Assembly: GCF_034262375.1 (NCBI RefSeq)
Contig: NZ_CP139558.1
Coordinates: 1,736,001 to 1,800,000, forward strand
Direction: 5' to 3'
DNA from: Mucilaginibacter sabulilitoris
Lineage (GTDB): Bacteria; Bacteroidota; Bacteroidia; Sphingobacteriales; Sphingobacteriaceae
DNA length: 64,000 nt
The notes under the pieces are model-generated. The model did not search any database. It was not told where the DNA came from and saw only the letters and a list, made by a program, of their open reading frames with translations. Position 1 is the stretch's first letter. Each line of letters opens with the position of its first letter. Positions 63,634-64,000 of this stretch are shown piece by piece. Both the position numbers and the translations under genes were made by a program.

Positions 63634-64000
<367 letters not shown>

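Overview
The window is a chromosomal segment of a Bacteroidota bacterium, most likely a Sphingobacteriaceae member of the Mucilaginibacter/Pedobacter type. This is inferred from Bacteroidota-type promoters (TAnnTTTG -7 boxes), a DUF2723 membrane protein, CarboxypepD_reg-like/outer-membrane barrel receptors, a LytTR two-component pair, a GNAT-nitrilase fusion and a HemC-HemD fusion. No rRNA, CRISPR array or prophage was seen. There is one tRNA (Gln, anticodon TTG).

Layout: 1-5 kb holds a truncated gene end, accA and a large DUF2723 membrane protein. 5-8 kb holds tRNA-Gln, prs, rplY (L25) and pth. 8-18 kb holds an outer-membrane receptor, an Spx/ArsC-like protein, an M1 peptidase, poxB, and an MBOAT acyltransferase with a probable SGNH-type partner. 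18-26 kb holds regulators (AraC, LytTR/LytS), ispG and small exported proteins. 26-27.6 kb is an apparently complete IS110-family element with a 220-nt non-coding end that looks like a bridge RNA. 27.6-33.5 kb holds hydrolases, an ArsR-MFS pair and a GNAT-nitrilase. 33.9-44.3 kb is a tetrapyrrole locus: hemA, hemCD, hemB, hemL, a histidine kinase/response regulator/TPR trio, hemE and hemJ. A decayed REP-associated tyrosine transposase (RAYT) flanked by inverted REPs sits between hemA and hemC. 44.3-50.5 kb holds an ECF sigma factor with a membrane protein and a barrel, a TPR-histidine kinase and a lone ABC ATPase. 50.6-62.7 kb is a minus-strand branched-chain amino-acid cluster in the order ilvD-ilvB-ilvN-ilvC-leuC-leuD-leuB-methyltransferase-leuA-ilvA. 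The right edge carries atpC and the 3' end of atpD.

How the genes work together: the ilv/leu genes encode nearly the whole path from threonine and pyruvate to 2-ketoisovalerate, 2-keto-3-methylvalerate and 2-ketoisocaproate; the transaminase is not here. The hem genes cover glutamyl-tRNA to coproporphyrinogen III, plus the HemJ-type oxidase.

The most notable non-genic content is repeats. There are several families of imperfect palindromes between genes, including inside the ilv/leu and hem clusters. Two such palindromes lie in frame inside ispG. The IS110 element sits inside a GTCATTCTGAG-type palindrome, and its non-coding end contains short words matching both its own ends and its target, as expected for a bridge RNA. 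Protein functions are read from motifs and family resemblance; no searches were run.
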